From positions 9,982,001-10,046,000 of the forward strand of contig NC_003282.8 in assembly GCF_000002985.6 (NCBI RefSeq): a DNA stretch of 64,000 bases. Reading direction: 5' to 3'. Positions 12,924 to 23,970 of this stretch are shown here, piece after piece (the first letter of the stretch is position 1; every line of letters begins with the position of its first letter). Under the pieces are notes generated by a model, which did not search any database, was not told where the DNA came from, and saw nothing but the letters and a program-made list of their open reading frames with translations. The DNA is from Caenorhabditis elegans. Lineage: Eukaryota > Nematoda > Chromadorea > Rhabditida > Rhabditidae. The translations under genes and the position numbers were made by a program.

Positions 12924-13723
12924 TAATCACGAAAGATCAGAACCACTGAAAATAGTTTTTAATTGATGAAAACTGATGCAGTTCGAATAATGGTGGCTTA
13001 AAAGAGAAGAATCTGATGATGAGCTTTCGGCGAGAATTGAGATTGAAAAGCGAATGATTTTTAACCACTGCACGTTTCGAAAAAATGCGAAACAAACTGT
13101 TTGTGGAAGATTCTAGAAGGATGAAATTATTGATTTTCATTTGAAAAAAGTGGCGCGCTTGCGAAATGAAGAAAAAGGAACATAAGTGGAAAATGGCGCC
13201 AAGTTTCTCATAGAAATATTAGCAGTAAAATAGAGCGCTTTTGCATTTTTCTTCTTTGACATAAAAACATCGCTATCGTCGTCTCGTAGTGTTTGTGTTC
13301 CTTTTTTGCGAAAGAAATTTCTCGATATTTCTAATGTATTTTTAAAAGTTCGTTCGTATATGTTTGAAATCAGCATTTTCAAAATTTAAATTGTTTCTTC
13401 TGTTTATCGAGTTCGTGCTGACTCTGCTCACTGCTTTTTCCAAAGGAACTTTGAATTTAAAAGATCTGTTTGGATTTGACAAATAATTCACGTATGGTGG
13501 TAAACCAAAAAGAAAACATCACATACATAAACAGAGAAGATCCCCAATTCAATTTTTAAAAGTTTTTCGAATAATGAAAAAAACAATATAAAATTAAAGG
13601 AATCAAATAATCAAATACGTTGGAACAAAACAAGAGAATGAGGGAGTCAGTATAATTTCAGGGAGCGACAGTGCAATAAATTTAAAGTTTTGAAGATGCT
13701 TCACGGCTTCCAGGGCGTACTAG

Positions 13724-14791
13724 TCATCCTTGCACAAAATGCCACTTATCAACATCTCCTGGTAGTGGAGCATTTGCTCCATGTTCTGGGGTAGCGCCAA
13801 TGGCAGTTGCGGCCGCTTCATCAGTTCCTTGGTGAACAGCTTCTGGAACCCGAGAGACTCTGAAATTTGAAGTTTAGAATATTAAAAGCGATGAAATCCC
13901 TACGTGTTCAAGGATGGGTTTGCTTCCTTGATGAGAGTCTTCCAATATTCGTTGGTCTCATCGATGACTTTCTCCGCGTATTCTCGGTTCTTGAACTCTC
14001 CATTAAAAGCGAACTCGTTGGCTGGTTTTCCTGCTGGAATCTTGTAATTGCGGAACCATTCAACAGATGCCTGAAAGAAAAAAAATGAAACGTATTTTGA
14101 AAAATGTTTAATCGAAACTTACAGCCAATAGTCCAGGATAAACCTTTTCGACGTCATCAATGTCATTCAACTTGTCAGCATTCTCATCGTTGACATCAAT
14201 TGCGACCAATTTCCAATCGGTCTCTCCTTCGTCAATGAGAGCCAATGTTCCGAGAACTTTTACTTGCAGAACAGCTCCCCGTCCGGCAACCTTTGATCCA
14301 ACTTCAATAACATCAATTGGATCATTGTCTCCTTTAGCTCCAGTGTCAGGAACAACATGGTTTGGATCTTCCCATGTCTGTGGAAGAGCTCCGTAGTTCC
14401 AGATGTATCCTTTGTGTGGGAAAATGTTGTGAACAAAGCGAGCTACACCCTTCTTCTCATCTTGCTTGATTGGCGAGAATGGTTCCTTGGTGGCCATTTC
14501 CATTTTAGCATTTGTCCAACGTGGAATCTCAACAATCATGTTGTAAACTCTCTTGTCCTTGTTGGCGAACAATGGAATATCGTGCCAAGGAGATACGATT
14601 CCTTGTGGTCCCTCTGCAAAATAGATATTAGAACCAATAATTATAGCAGCTTCGACTCACTGATATAAACTCTATAATCCAAACTATAAAGAGATCCACG
14701 CTCGACGGCTTCGTAAACTGCTGAATCTCCGGCTCCGGTGCTCATTTTCACAGCTTGACTTTGCAAAATGACAGCAGTCTCCGACAAGGGC
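13724..14791 (-). CDS. pyp-1: Inorganic pyrophosphatase, common catalytic exons
   Basis: Exons 14791-14661, 14613-14123, 14070-13904 and 13859-13724 (TGA) encode the soluble family I pyrophosphatase, which hydrolyses PPi to two phosphates with Mg2+. Starting at ATG 14745 the protein has 292 residues, like the animal cytosolic enzyme. The family signature DNDPIDV with its metal-binding aspartates is present, as are the conserved [15 protein letters not shown] segment and a [12 protein letters not shown] block. The C-terminus ends [10 protein letters not shown], matching the DVDKW ending of vertebrate PPA1. The first exon also encodes 15 residues before this Met ([15 protein letters not shown]), reached only from upstream alternative exons. 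The next gene uba-1 starts 800 bases further on the same strand. Confidence 0.95.
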
Positions 14792-15228
14792 CTGAAAAAT
14801 AATAATAATGCGAATATTGAAAACTACATGTGTTTGCGAGTGGAATTAGATGCTATCATGAAAACACTTCTACACTCATAACAGCCAATTATAAGTATAA
14901 CAAACTTGTTTGGGTTTCGGAAACAACGACCGCAAAAGAGCCAAGAGAACATTTTTCACAAGGTTTTTGTTAAACTAATCTTTAAACATTTTGCCACTCG
15001 AAACTATTAAAACGTGGATTTGCAAAAGTTTTCACGTTAAAAGTTTAAAAAAAAAATACGCCAGAATTTAAAATGCGAATTCAAATAAAGACAATAAAGC
15101 AACTTGAAAATAAATTTCCAAACACAAAGTGTCATTTTATAAGCATGTGTACTGGCATCTTTGAAAAGTATGTTACATAATTATAGGCAACATTTCTTTA
15201 TTCTTTGAGCATTTGGTGACGGACTAGT

Positions 15229-15235
15229 CTTATCA
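15229..15235 (-). promoter_or_regulatory. GATA motif before the short pyp-1 start
   Basis: TGATAAG on the minus strand, the typical gut GATA-factor (ELT-2) word, lies about 490 bases upstream of ATG 14745 in the intron before the common exon. An internal promoter for the short cytosolic form is possible. Short motif, so weak evidence. Confidence 0.25.
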
Positions 15236-15558
15236 GCTGACACCGCCCGTTTGCAATGTGAGGTGACGGGGTAAAGTTTAGTACGCCTACACTTCATCTA
15301 CAAGGGGCTGCTGGACAAACTGAAGTTTTGGAGAAGGGTTAAATATTTTTAAACTACGTTTTTTCTCAATATAAGATCTAGCAGCGATTCGAGCATGACC
15401 CAGATTTAGATTAAATAATTGTTTTCTTTTCTTTTCCGCTCTACCAATGGATGTGAGTTATTAGAAAGTGATAGAAAACATCAATAAGGATTATATAAAA
15501 CGTTATCCTCCCTTAAAAACGACACAGACACAAGAAGGAAGAAACATCAACACGCAAC

Positions 15559-15963
15559 CTCGTGTGCAGACTCCTCTCCGAATTGGCTGACATTTGTCGT
15601 TGAGCTCCCGAAGAAGAGGTGGAGACGGCTGTGGTAAGACTGCCACGAGGAGAAGGTAATTGGACAGTTGAGCTGCCGGAATCCATTGAAGTGGTGTGAA
15701 TCGCAGAAACCTACACATAACCAAAATAAAACTAGAACAATACTCATCAGTCTTGCCTGTGTGACGTTTGTAACTGGACGCGATGTCCTTGAAGTGGCCC
15801 ATTTCTGTGAAGTATTTGAACTGCTGGTGGATGTTGTTGCAGTGTTTGAAGATGACGAGACAGTGGCGATGGCGCTTTCTTGGCTCACGGCACAGCCCAT
15901 AATAAGACGAGTTGATAACAAAAATCCTCTCGCCGTGGCCACACTTCGACAGCTCAGTATCAT
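15559..15963 (-). CDS. pyp-1: Alternative 5' exons of pyp-1: presequence and/or MGC myristoylation start
   Basis: Exons 15963-15757 and 15710-15559 join the common exon at 14791 in phase (ACG AG|G CCC). A CTTCCTAG acceptor touches the first ATG at 15963, as in trans-spliced messages. That start gives MILSCRSVATARGFLLSTRL, which is basic, hydroxylated and free of acids like a mitochondrial presequence. The in-frame ATG at 15900 gives MGCAVSQES, a textbook N-myristoylation plus palmitoylation start. Both lead into a Ser/Thr-rich linker of about 100 residues. From ATG 15900 the protein would be 406 residues. The intron between the two exons starts with GC (CAG|GCAAGA). Confidence 0.7.
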
Positions 15964-16833
15964 CTAGGAAGAGATGAGGACAACTACAGACATTTGTGAG
16001 ATATATGCGGAAAACACGAGAGACGCTGTGGCGCATGCACATTTTCAAGCAGTTGGTGATATGTGTGGATTTGGTTATGTCGTCATGATAGAAGCAAGAT
16101 TAAATTGAAAATTGAAACATAAGGCAGGATAATATCATTCAACGATTATCTAAACCCTGTGGCTCAAAACAATCAGCATAAAAAACTCTCACCTGGGCCC
16201 AAAAGAAATCCTAATTTCAGTCATGAAATTTTTGAACATCTCAATATAGATAACATCAACTCAATAGAGGTTTAAAATAAATTTGCACAAGCTAATTTTC
16301 TTGTCTAAAAGGCTCTTCGCATGTTTGGTGATAAATGGCTTCTTGTTCAATGGCACGGATAAAAGTTATGGAAGACATGCATTTTCAATTTCCTTATCGC
16401 AATAATATGTAGCTTGAAAAACGCAGAAAAAATAAAATTAATCGTTGATGTTCCTAATAAATAACTCCACTCAGTATTGATCAATGTATTTAATCACTCT
16501 TAGCAGATAATTTTACAAATACTGAATACATTTTTGAGAATTAATATGTATAAAAAATAACTAAAAATTTGATTAAGATAAAAACAAAACAAGAATAGCA
16601 TTGCCAGCGCAGCAATTTGTAAAAAATAGGCCTACGAAAATATAGCAGTGTACACACACATCACACCACAAACTACATGAAAATGCAGACGCAACCCTCA
16701 GCTACGGTAACAGTGAAATATTTAAGTCTGAACGCATAAAAATAAAATAAAAATCCCAGACAGTTGAGAAAATATGCTAAATATTAATTTGCATTTGAAA
16801 ACCACCAAATAGGAACAGTCGAATGCAACAAAC

Positions 16834-17063
16834 CTCGTAGCCAAAAATACAGCGACTGTGAAAAGTATAGCAGCCATCATCGCGATCAGCGGCTTGTTTC
16901 GTTTGGCGATCAACACGAGGCCCATCAAGAAACGACCATCACTGAAAGATCAATCAAAGAACACTTCTGGGAGGAGAATCTAATATTGAAAACCGCTTGG
17001 ACTTGTTTTTGCTCTGTGAGCAGTCTTCTCTTATCAATACCTCTCGGTTTCTCCATTCGCCAT
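16834..17063 (-). CDS. pyp-1: Alternative 5' exons of pyp-1: membrane-anchor start
   Basis: Exon 17063-17041 (MANGETE) joins exon 16941-16834 across a GTATTG donor and TTTCAG acceptor. The second exon encodes a basic segment (IAKRNKPL) followed by the hydrophobic helix IAMMAAILFTVAVFLA. It ends ACG AG|GTTTGT, the same phase and codon as the other upstream exon, so it splices to 14791 in frame. The product would be a 351-residue pyrophosphatase with an N-terminal signal anchor. By the positive-inside rule the catalytic domain would lie across the membrane from the Lys/Arg cluster. Inferred from sequence. Confidence 0.65.
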
Positions 17064-17306
17064 TGTATTACACTGATTACAAATCACAAACGATGTGTCA
17101 TAATTGTTGGTAAAACTTAAACTCTTATTGATTTTAGTAGAATGTAAACATATGATTTCATTATTCTATCTTCTTTTGATTTATTTCTAGATCATTGAAA
17201 TTCATATATTTTAATGCTAACCGGAAAAAAAATATTGCTATCACAGAACTAAAACCACATAAAATATAAGGCAACAAGAAATCAGATATGCAATAGTACA
17301 AATAAA

Positions 17307-19814
17307 TTATAACCAATCGTGAAGAACCGAATCAACTCCAATAACTTTGAACAATTCACGCATTTGAGAATGACGAAGTGGTGGGGTTCCAAAAGTGAAG
17401 TCTGTGGCAGTTTCGCAAAATGATGAGTTGGTACGTGGCAATGGTTTGAGAGGTGGATCATATTGAGATGGCGGAGTAGGAGGCAGATTGAACAGCGGGG
17501 ATATTGGAAATATGTGACCCTGAAATTACTTTTCTAATTGTAAGTAAGAATTCCTAGATCAGCAATATTCATACCTCTGTTGAAAAAAGAACACTTTCTT
17601 GCTGTTCCTTGTTAATTGGATGATCTACATCGAACAACAAGTATAAATACTTTAATGTTTCTGATAAGAAAAACGATTCCATTCGATCTTCAAGACTTCC
17701 ATCAATGACATCATGCACAGTTGCGAAGCCACATTTTACTCGAGTAATTGTTTCTAATGAATCAAGAATTTCCAGTCCAACATGCTGATAAAATGGATTT
17801 TTCGTAGCAGTGTACAATAGATATGTAGATTCAACAAATTCTGGACGAAGTGGATAAAATGAGACATCAGGAGCTTGTAACTGCCAATTGAATCGTTCGG
17901 GTAGAACTCCGTATTTCTTCCAAATTGCATAGTAAAGGGCATGATGGCACACAGCCTCGTCGACTTCACCAGCCAAAACCAGAACTCCTGCGAAACTTGC
18001 CTGAAATTGAAAGTTTACTAGAAACAACAATATGTAACTGTCACCTGAAGAGAATCGATCCATGTATTTGAAGTGCTTCCATCTCTTGAATCAACATTTA
18101 CATAAATTGGAATATCACCTTCAAGACTGGAACACCTAGAACGACCTCGACGCATGTATGTTGTGATACGAGCAAATGATTCATTATACATATCTAAATC
18201 TCGTTGATTACCAAAAAGGATGTACGACTTTAGCATATATTCATAGAATGAATCAATTCCAGCACCGAGGCCTGCTAAGTGACCAAGCCATTCTCCAGTT
18301 TGAATGTCAATTAAGTTTCCTGAAATTAGATGTATAAAGTTTTGCAACACAATTTTTAATTTTCTCAATACCATGCAATCCAGTGACCTCATTTCTTAAA
18401 TTCCACAACTTTTCATTAACTCGTCGAGCAAGTCGTTCATAGGTGTCATCTCCAAGCAGCTTTGACAATACACCAAATTCAAGCAATAGACTCCCCGCGC
18501 CTGATGTACATGTAGAGTTTGTCGTTCCCGGAAGAATTCCCTTTTGCAAGTTTATACGGGTGTAAGGAATTCCGGTGGCCGTTCCATCGAACGCTGGTAA
18601 AAGTCGCCCAGCTAAATCATGGGCAAGTGTTAAAAGTTCTCCACCGTAGTCTGACATATAGAAAGGACCAAATCGATTAGTTTTATCGGCAGCAATCATA
18701 TGAGCAGCCAGAAGACCACCCATCACTCGAATAGTTGATTCGAATACTTGAACTGTTGTATTCTTTTCAAACGATACTGTTTTAATTACAAGATTAACAG
18801 CTCGTTTGAATTCGTCTGCGTCTCCTGAAAATTTACAGATTCAAAATATATGTTTTTTCTAATGTTGGAGTATCGTCAGTAGCTATTTTTGCATTGTGCA
18901 GATTCAAGCCCCTAGAATCTTTAAATACTTTTTTTTGGTTTTTTTTTGGTTCGCCACTTTTTGATCATAAATTTAAAAAATTCAGAAAAAAATTAGTTTT
19001 AATATGATAGTTGGATATTTTCGAACAAGCGGTTTTTCCCTACTGCAGTTTTAAATTTATGATCAAAAAGTGGCGAACCAAAAAAAAAAAAACAAAAAAA
19101 AGTATTTAAAGATTCCAGGGGCTTGAATCTGCACAATGCAAAAATTTTCAACGTTTTGGAACATTTGACAATTACCAAAACTTTGAATTAAATTTTCGAA
19201 AAAATCTAAACATTTTGGGTTTGTTATAATCAGACATGTTGGGCTATCATGAGTATTTTTAGACTAAATTTCCACTGACGATACTCCATTTTTTAATTTT
19301 GACAATTAATAATAACTTTTGAAAAAAATTAACAAACTTACCAAAAACCACAAGCGAATCCAAAGTGTCAATTAATCCCAACGAGTAATCTCCAAGCACA
19401 TCGTTAACATTAATATTATCTCTGAATCTGTTATTGAAACCTCTCTCTTTTCCTGCTCACTTACGGATTATCATGATCGTGTCCACGGCCTCTACAATGA
19501 ATTGGATCTAATTCATCTGCTGGAAATGCATGTTCCATGTAGTTATCCCATCCAAATTGAAACATTTCGCGTGTTTTTGCCAATCCATATTGCAAATCCA
19601 CCTGTCAGTTATAGTTTTAGTTACAAATTAGATGCACACATACATCTGAAATTGACGCATATTTTATTTCCTCCTTCGTTAAAAGAAATGGATTTTTCGT
19701 TGTTTTGAGTGAGCACGTCGTAGAGAACAATGCGATGAAAATTAACACATTTTTGACAAATTTCTGAAATTTATTAATTAACTTTTTTTTCCAAAGATAA
19801 TTTCAGCTCACCAT
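17307..19814 (-). CDS. edem-1: EDEM-type GH47 mannosidase-like protein of ER-associated degradation
   Basis: Exons: 19814-19812 (just the ATG), 19763-19644, 19601-19465, 19421-19342, 18824-18372, 18319-18045, 18000-17575 and 17519-17307 (TAA). They give 568 residues. The N-terminus [18 protein letters not shown] is a signal peptide. Glycosyl hydrolase family 47 features follow: [50 protein letters not shown], and a late segment [20 protein letters not shown] that carries family acidic residues. EDEM proteins work in the ER lumen, trimming or recognising mannoses on misfolded glycoproteins for disposal. A signal peptide split after the start codon is unusual but phases agree. No C-terminal HDEL is seen. 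The gene lies 244 bases before pyp-1 and 351 after the carrier gene on the same strand, so an operon is possible. Confidence 0.92.
18865..19288. repeat. Palindromic MITE-like element in edem-1 intron
   Basis: The intron between edem-1 exons 19342 and 18824 holds a long inverted repeat. The outer ends are TGGAGTATCGTCAGT (18865-18879) and its complement at 19274-19288. Inner arms at about 18890-18972 and 19053-19139 are nearly perfect complements, including TTCGCCACTTTTTGATCATA. The RNA would fold into a long hairpin inside the pre-mRNA. Confidence 0.8.
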
Positions 19815-20164
19815 ACTAATACCATACTGCGTTCGATTTGTTCAATCTAAATTATAAGTAGTTTTGTCCAGTTCCCAGTTTCAGTATTGATAGAAAATAA
19901 TAAAAATCGATGAAACGAGTGAAATAATGCATGCGACAAGCGTTTGATAGAATAGTGACACGTCAGCTCTCCTCCGAAATTTTGAATTTTTATCAATAGG
20001 ATAACAAAAAAACGATCCTCATGGCAGAAGGTAACCGGTTAACAAGAAAAAAAACAATTTCCTAAGCATTCAGAATAATATACAAAAATAAATCGCTAGA
20101 TGAGAATCTAAGGTTGAGAATTATTATATGGTGAATAAATGTGTTTCGGTCCAATTTTGCTCGA

Positions 20165-21337
20165 TCACATATGCTTGTGAATCTCTTCGTAAAGTGCCAT
20201 GACAAGTGCTCCACCAGCGCTTCTGAAACCATAAATTTAAAGAACATTATATGTAATCCTCATACAAACCTAAAAATGTTAGCTAACGCTCCTTTGTACA
20301 ATCCGCGAACACCTTCCTCATGGACAATTTTTCGTGCAGCTGAAAAAGCCTTTGATGTGCTCAGCTGTCCTTTTACCATCATTCGCCGCCGCACAGTGTC
20401 CCAAGGGTAGGTTAAATATGACGATAGTACGGTTACACCCTAAAACAGTTTTTAATGCAAATAAAGTTTTTGAAAAAAGAAAACATACTTGTGCAATGGC
20501 AAACGAAGCATAAAATGGTAATTTCTTCTTATCCGTGTTTATAGTATTTCTGATAGCGTCGTATAATCCGAAATATACAGATCTATAAATGAAGTATGTC
20601 TGTAAAAATTTTTAATAGGACGAAGATAAGAAAGATACATTCTCACTTGAAGAGAAATAGCGAATCCTCTGTAGAGTGCACTAAATCCTTCATTTTTCAC
20701 GGTTTTCATTGTGCAATCCACAAGACCTTTATATTCTCGCTTCGTGTGATGATTGATATCAGCAGATAACCTTGTACGAATGAAATCTAATGGATACACA
20801 ATGCAAAGTGAAGAGCAACCAGCAAGTCCTCCAGAGACGAGTGTCCTGACACTGTATGAGAGCACGTTCTGAAATAATATTATTAGAGTACAAATGTAAT
20901 TTCACCCAAAAAACTTACATTTTCCCGTTTCATATTTTTTAGAAGAATCGATTTGTACAAATCATTGAATGCAAAATTAAAAGCTTGAGTTGGAAAGTAA
21001 CGTATAACATTTGTCATGTTTCCTCTCCAAAATGATACAAATCCTTGTTCTTTGGGAACTCTAACAAATGCATCGATAATTCCATTATATCTCTTATCAG
21101 CAGGAATATCTTTGTGCGAATATTGAACCTGTAAACGTAGTTTGTTACAAAATCATTTTGAATTAACACTGACTATGAGAATTTTACCTGGAGCAAAATT
21201 TTTACACGTTCGATAGGAGCGACTACAGTTTTTGAAACTGACGCTGAAACCCCGCCAATTAACAAGTCAATAGCAAACTTCTGAGCATCTGATCGCTTTT
21301 GTAAAGCTGCTGGAGAAAGGGATGCACTCGTGCTCAT
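20165..21337 (-). CDS. ant-1.4: Mitochondrial ADP/ATP carrier
   Basis: Exons 21337-21188, 21128-20919, 20868-20647, 20599-20489, 20439-20270 and 20222-20165 (TGA) give 306 residues, the normal carrier size. It exchanges ADP for ATP across the inner mitochondrial membrane. Three repeats of the carrier family are present, with Px[DE]xx[RK] motifs PIERVK, PLDFIR and PWDTVR. The carrier-specific RRRMM box is present as [10 protein letters not shown] splice-like TTTCCAG lies just before the MSTSASLS start, so that ATG is preferred over the in-frame one at 21361. Its start faces sars-1 across 416 bases, a shared divergent promoter. The paralogue number is from memory of the worm ANT family; the family call is certain. 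Confidence 0.93.
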
Positions 21338-21753
21338 CGAGCTTTCCTGGAAATGACGCAAATAACAGTAAATTCTTCATAAATTGTATTATATTCGACC
21401 GATTTGTATTAATTTTAATTATGTACTCTCTAAGTTAACAATAAACCTAAAAAACTCACTTTCTAATGACTAAAACGTAAATAAAAAAGTAAATCCAAAT
21501 TTCAATAATAAGTAATTGGCGTCAAATCAAATGCATCACCGTACCCTTTGCCACACGAAACATCACATGTGACGAGCAATCGCAGACATTAAACTGACCT
21601 GAACCGGGCCTGAAATCTTACGAAATTTTACCAAATCTCTCGTCTATGTGACGCTTTTCGTTTTATTTTATCCTCTAGAAAATTTTGTTTGCTTACATAC
21701 TTTCGAATATATTCGTGCTTTTCAGGGTAATTCACTCTTGTTGAGCTTTCAAG
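21338..21753. promoter_or_regulatory. Divergent promoter between ADP/ATP carrier and sars-1
   Basis: 416 bases separate the two start codons on opposite strands. No coding sequence is present. A TTTTCAGGG acceptor at about 21719-21727 lies 27 bases before the sars-1 ATG and could take a spliced leader. No clear TATA box is evident. Confidence 0.5.
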
Positions 21754-23424
21754 ATGGTTCTCGACATTGACATGTTCCGTACTGAAAAGGGTAAGTGTCA
21801 ATCATTAAAAACATTGCCAACAGTTGAAAAACAGTATCGAAGTTAAGGTGGAAACCCAGAAATCATTCGTAAGTCGCAGCAGGACCGTTTCAAGGATCCG
21901 AAGTTGGTCGACGAAGTGATTGAATTGGATGAGAAATGGAGAAAGGAGAGATTTGTGGCTGATCAACTTAATCGCCAGAAGAATGCTATTTCTAAAGCTA
22001 TTGGGGAGAAAATGAAGGTCAGTTAACTCTAACTTGTGTCAACCAAAGATTTTTTTAGAAGAAGGAACCACAAGGAACAGACGATTCCGTTGCTGATGAC
22101 ATTGTCGCACGTCTTGCTGAATTGAAAATTGATGAGCTGTCTCAGTTAACCGTTGTTCAACTGAAAAAGCTCAGAGTCCTTGTCGATGAGAAGTCTGTTC
22201 AAACTGCAGCTGCCGTCATCGCCAACGAAAATGCACGCCATGAGAAGCTCATTCAAATCGGAAACTTGATTCACTCTAGTGTCGTCGTATCAAAAGATGA
22301 AGCTAACAACAAAATTGAGAGAACTTTCGGAGATTTAAGCACCAAGAAGAAGTATTCACACGTTGATTTGGTTGTGATGGTTGATGGCTTTGATGGAGAG
22401 CGCGGAACAGTTGTTGCTGGAGGTCGTGGATATTTCTTGAAGGGCCCACTTGTCTTCTTGGAGCAAGCTATTATTCAGTTAGCTCTGCAACGTCTCAATG
22501 TCAAGGGATACGTTCCACTATATACTCCATTTTTCATGAGGAAAGAGGTCATGCAAGAAGTTGCTCAACTAAGTCAATTCGATGATGAACTCTACAAGGT
22601 CAGCTCGAAGGGATCGGAAATCGCAGGTGATACATCTGTCGACGAGAAGTATTTGATTGCAACTTCTGAACAGCCAATTGCCGCCTATCATCGAAATGAG
22701 TGGATCAAAGAGACTGAGCTTCCAATCAAATATGCTGGTGTCTCCACTTGCTTCCGACAAGAAGTCGGAAGTCACGGTAGAGATACACGCGGTATTTTCC
22801 GTGTTCATCAATTTGAAAAGATCGAGCAATTCGTTCTGTGCAGTCCCAACGATAATGAATCATGGACACTCTTCGATGAGATGATTGGAAATGCAGAGAG
22901 CTATTACCAGGAGCTTCAAATTCCATACCAAGTCGTCAATATTGTCTCTGGAGAACTCAACAATGCTGCCGCGAAAAAGTTCGATTTGGAAGCCTGGTTC
23001 CCAGGATCTGGAGCTTATCGTGAGCTTGTTTCGTGCTCTAACTGCTTGGATTATCAATCCCGGCGACTCAAGGTTCGATATGGACAGACCAAGAAACTGA
23101 GTGGAGAGGTATATATAAAACTTATTATACTAAACGATTACTTAATAAATACATTTTTGTTTATAGGTTCCATTTGTACATATGCTCAACGCAACAATGT
23201 GTGCTACAACTCGTGTCATTTGCGCCATCCTCGAAAATAATCAAACTGAAGAAGGAATCAATGTACCAACCGTACGTTTTACATCTGTTCTCATAATCTT
23301 CATTTAAAATGTTAAAATTTAGGCTATTCAACAATGGATGCCAGAAAACTACCGTACATTCATTCCATTCGTTAAACCAGCGCCGATCGACGAGGATGCC
23401 AAAAAGGCGACAGGAAAGAAATAA
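21754..23424 (+). CDS. sars-1: Seryl-tRNA synthetase, cytoplasmic
   Basis: Exons 21754-21790, 21848-22017, 22059-23108, 23167-23271 and 23323-23424 (TAA) give 487 residues, typical of the eukaryotic cytosolic enzyme. It charges tRNA-Ser with serine through a seryl-adenylate. The N-terminus MVLDIDMFR starts the tRNA-binding coiled-coil arm (to about residue 110). The class II core follows: motif 2 with [20 protein letters not shown] and [14 protein letters not shown], and late ATP-site sequence near NGTM-like [18 protein letters not shown]. The motif 1 region holds [16 protein letters not shown]. The C-terminus ends in a Lys-rich tail (KKATGKK) as in eukaryotic homologues. All phases agree. 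Confidence 0.96.
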
Positions 23425-23569
23425 ATCGAAACAATTTCTCATATTAATGCATTCTGATTTTTCTGGGATCCTTTTTCTTTTCAGTAATTTATATTGTTAT
23501 CATTTGAAATTCTTTATTATCTTTGCTTTCCTGTTATTAATTGCGAGTTAAATAAGTTTAATGAATGAA

Positions 23570-23970
23570 TCAAACAGCTGTTTCAGTAGAGAATCGAACG
23601 ATTTGCGAAAATGTTTTCTTCGGGATAAATGGGAGAAGATATCTAGGCAAGAAGTGAAAACGGTAGACGTTTTCATGACCAAATACCTAAAAATTAAAAA
23701 TATATATTTTTAAAAACCAGCGCTCCTTACCTTTCTAAAAAACTTTGATCCTTCGTTTATAACATTCCTGAAATTCTTTCCAGTCCTCACATAAAACATA
23801 ATTCTAAGTTCGGGTTCATTGATAATTTCAAATTCTAACAAATCTGGATTCCTCCATCGAACAACGTTTTCCTTTCCGTTTTTCAACATATCCAGCAAAA
23901 CATTTCTGCAAACTTCAGCCGCAGTTGGATAAGTCCGTTGTTCACTATAAAGTATCAATAGACGATCCAT
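23570..23970 (-). CDS. Small unknown protein, 118 residues
   Basis: Two exons, 23970-23731 and 23686-23570 (TGA), join in phase 0 across a GTAAGG donor and TTTTTAG acceptor. A TTTTTCAG acceptor sits six bases before the ATG, suggesting trans-splicing. The protein begins MDRLL and contains VRWRNPDLLEFEIINEPELR and IMFYVRTGKNFRNVI. The C-terminus is basic and aromatic (FHFLPRYLLPFIPKK). No signal peptide or clear membrane helix is seen, and I do not recognise the family. Codon use and clean splice signals support a real gene. It ends tail to tail with sars-1, 145 bases apart. Confidence 0.65.

Noticed and set aside
15503-16048. 181-codon minus-strand frame overlapping the pyp-1 5' exons
   Set aside because: It is the out-of-phase reading of the same region. 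The spliced frame with MGC start and in-phase junctions is better supported.
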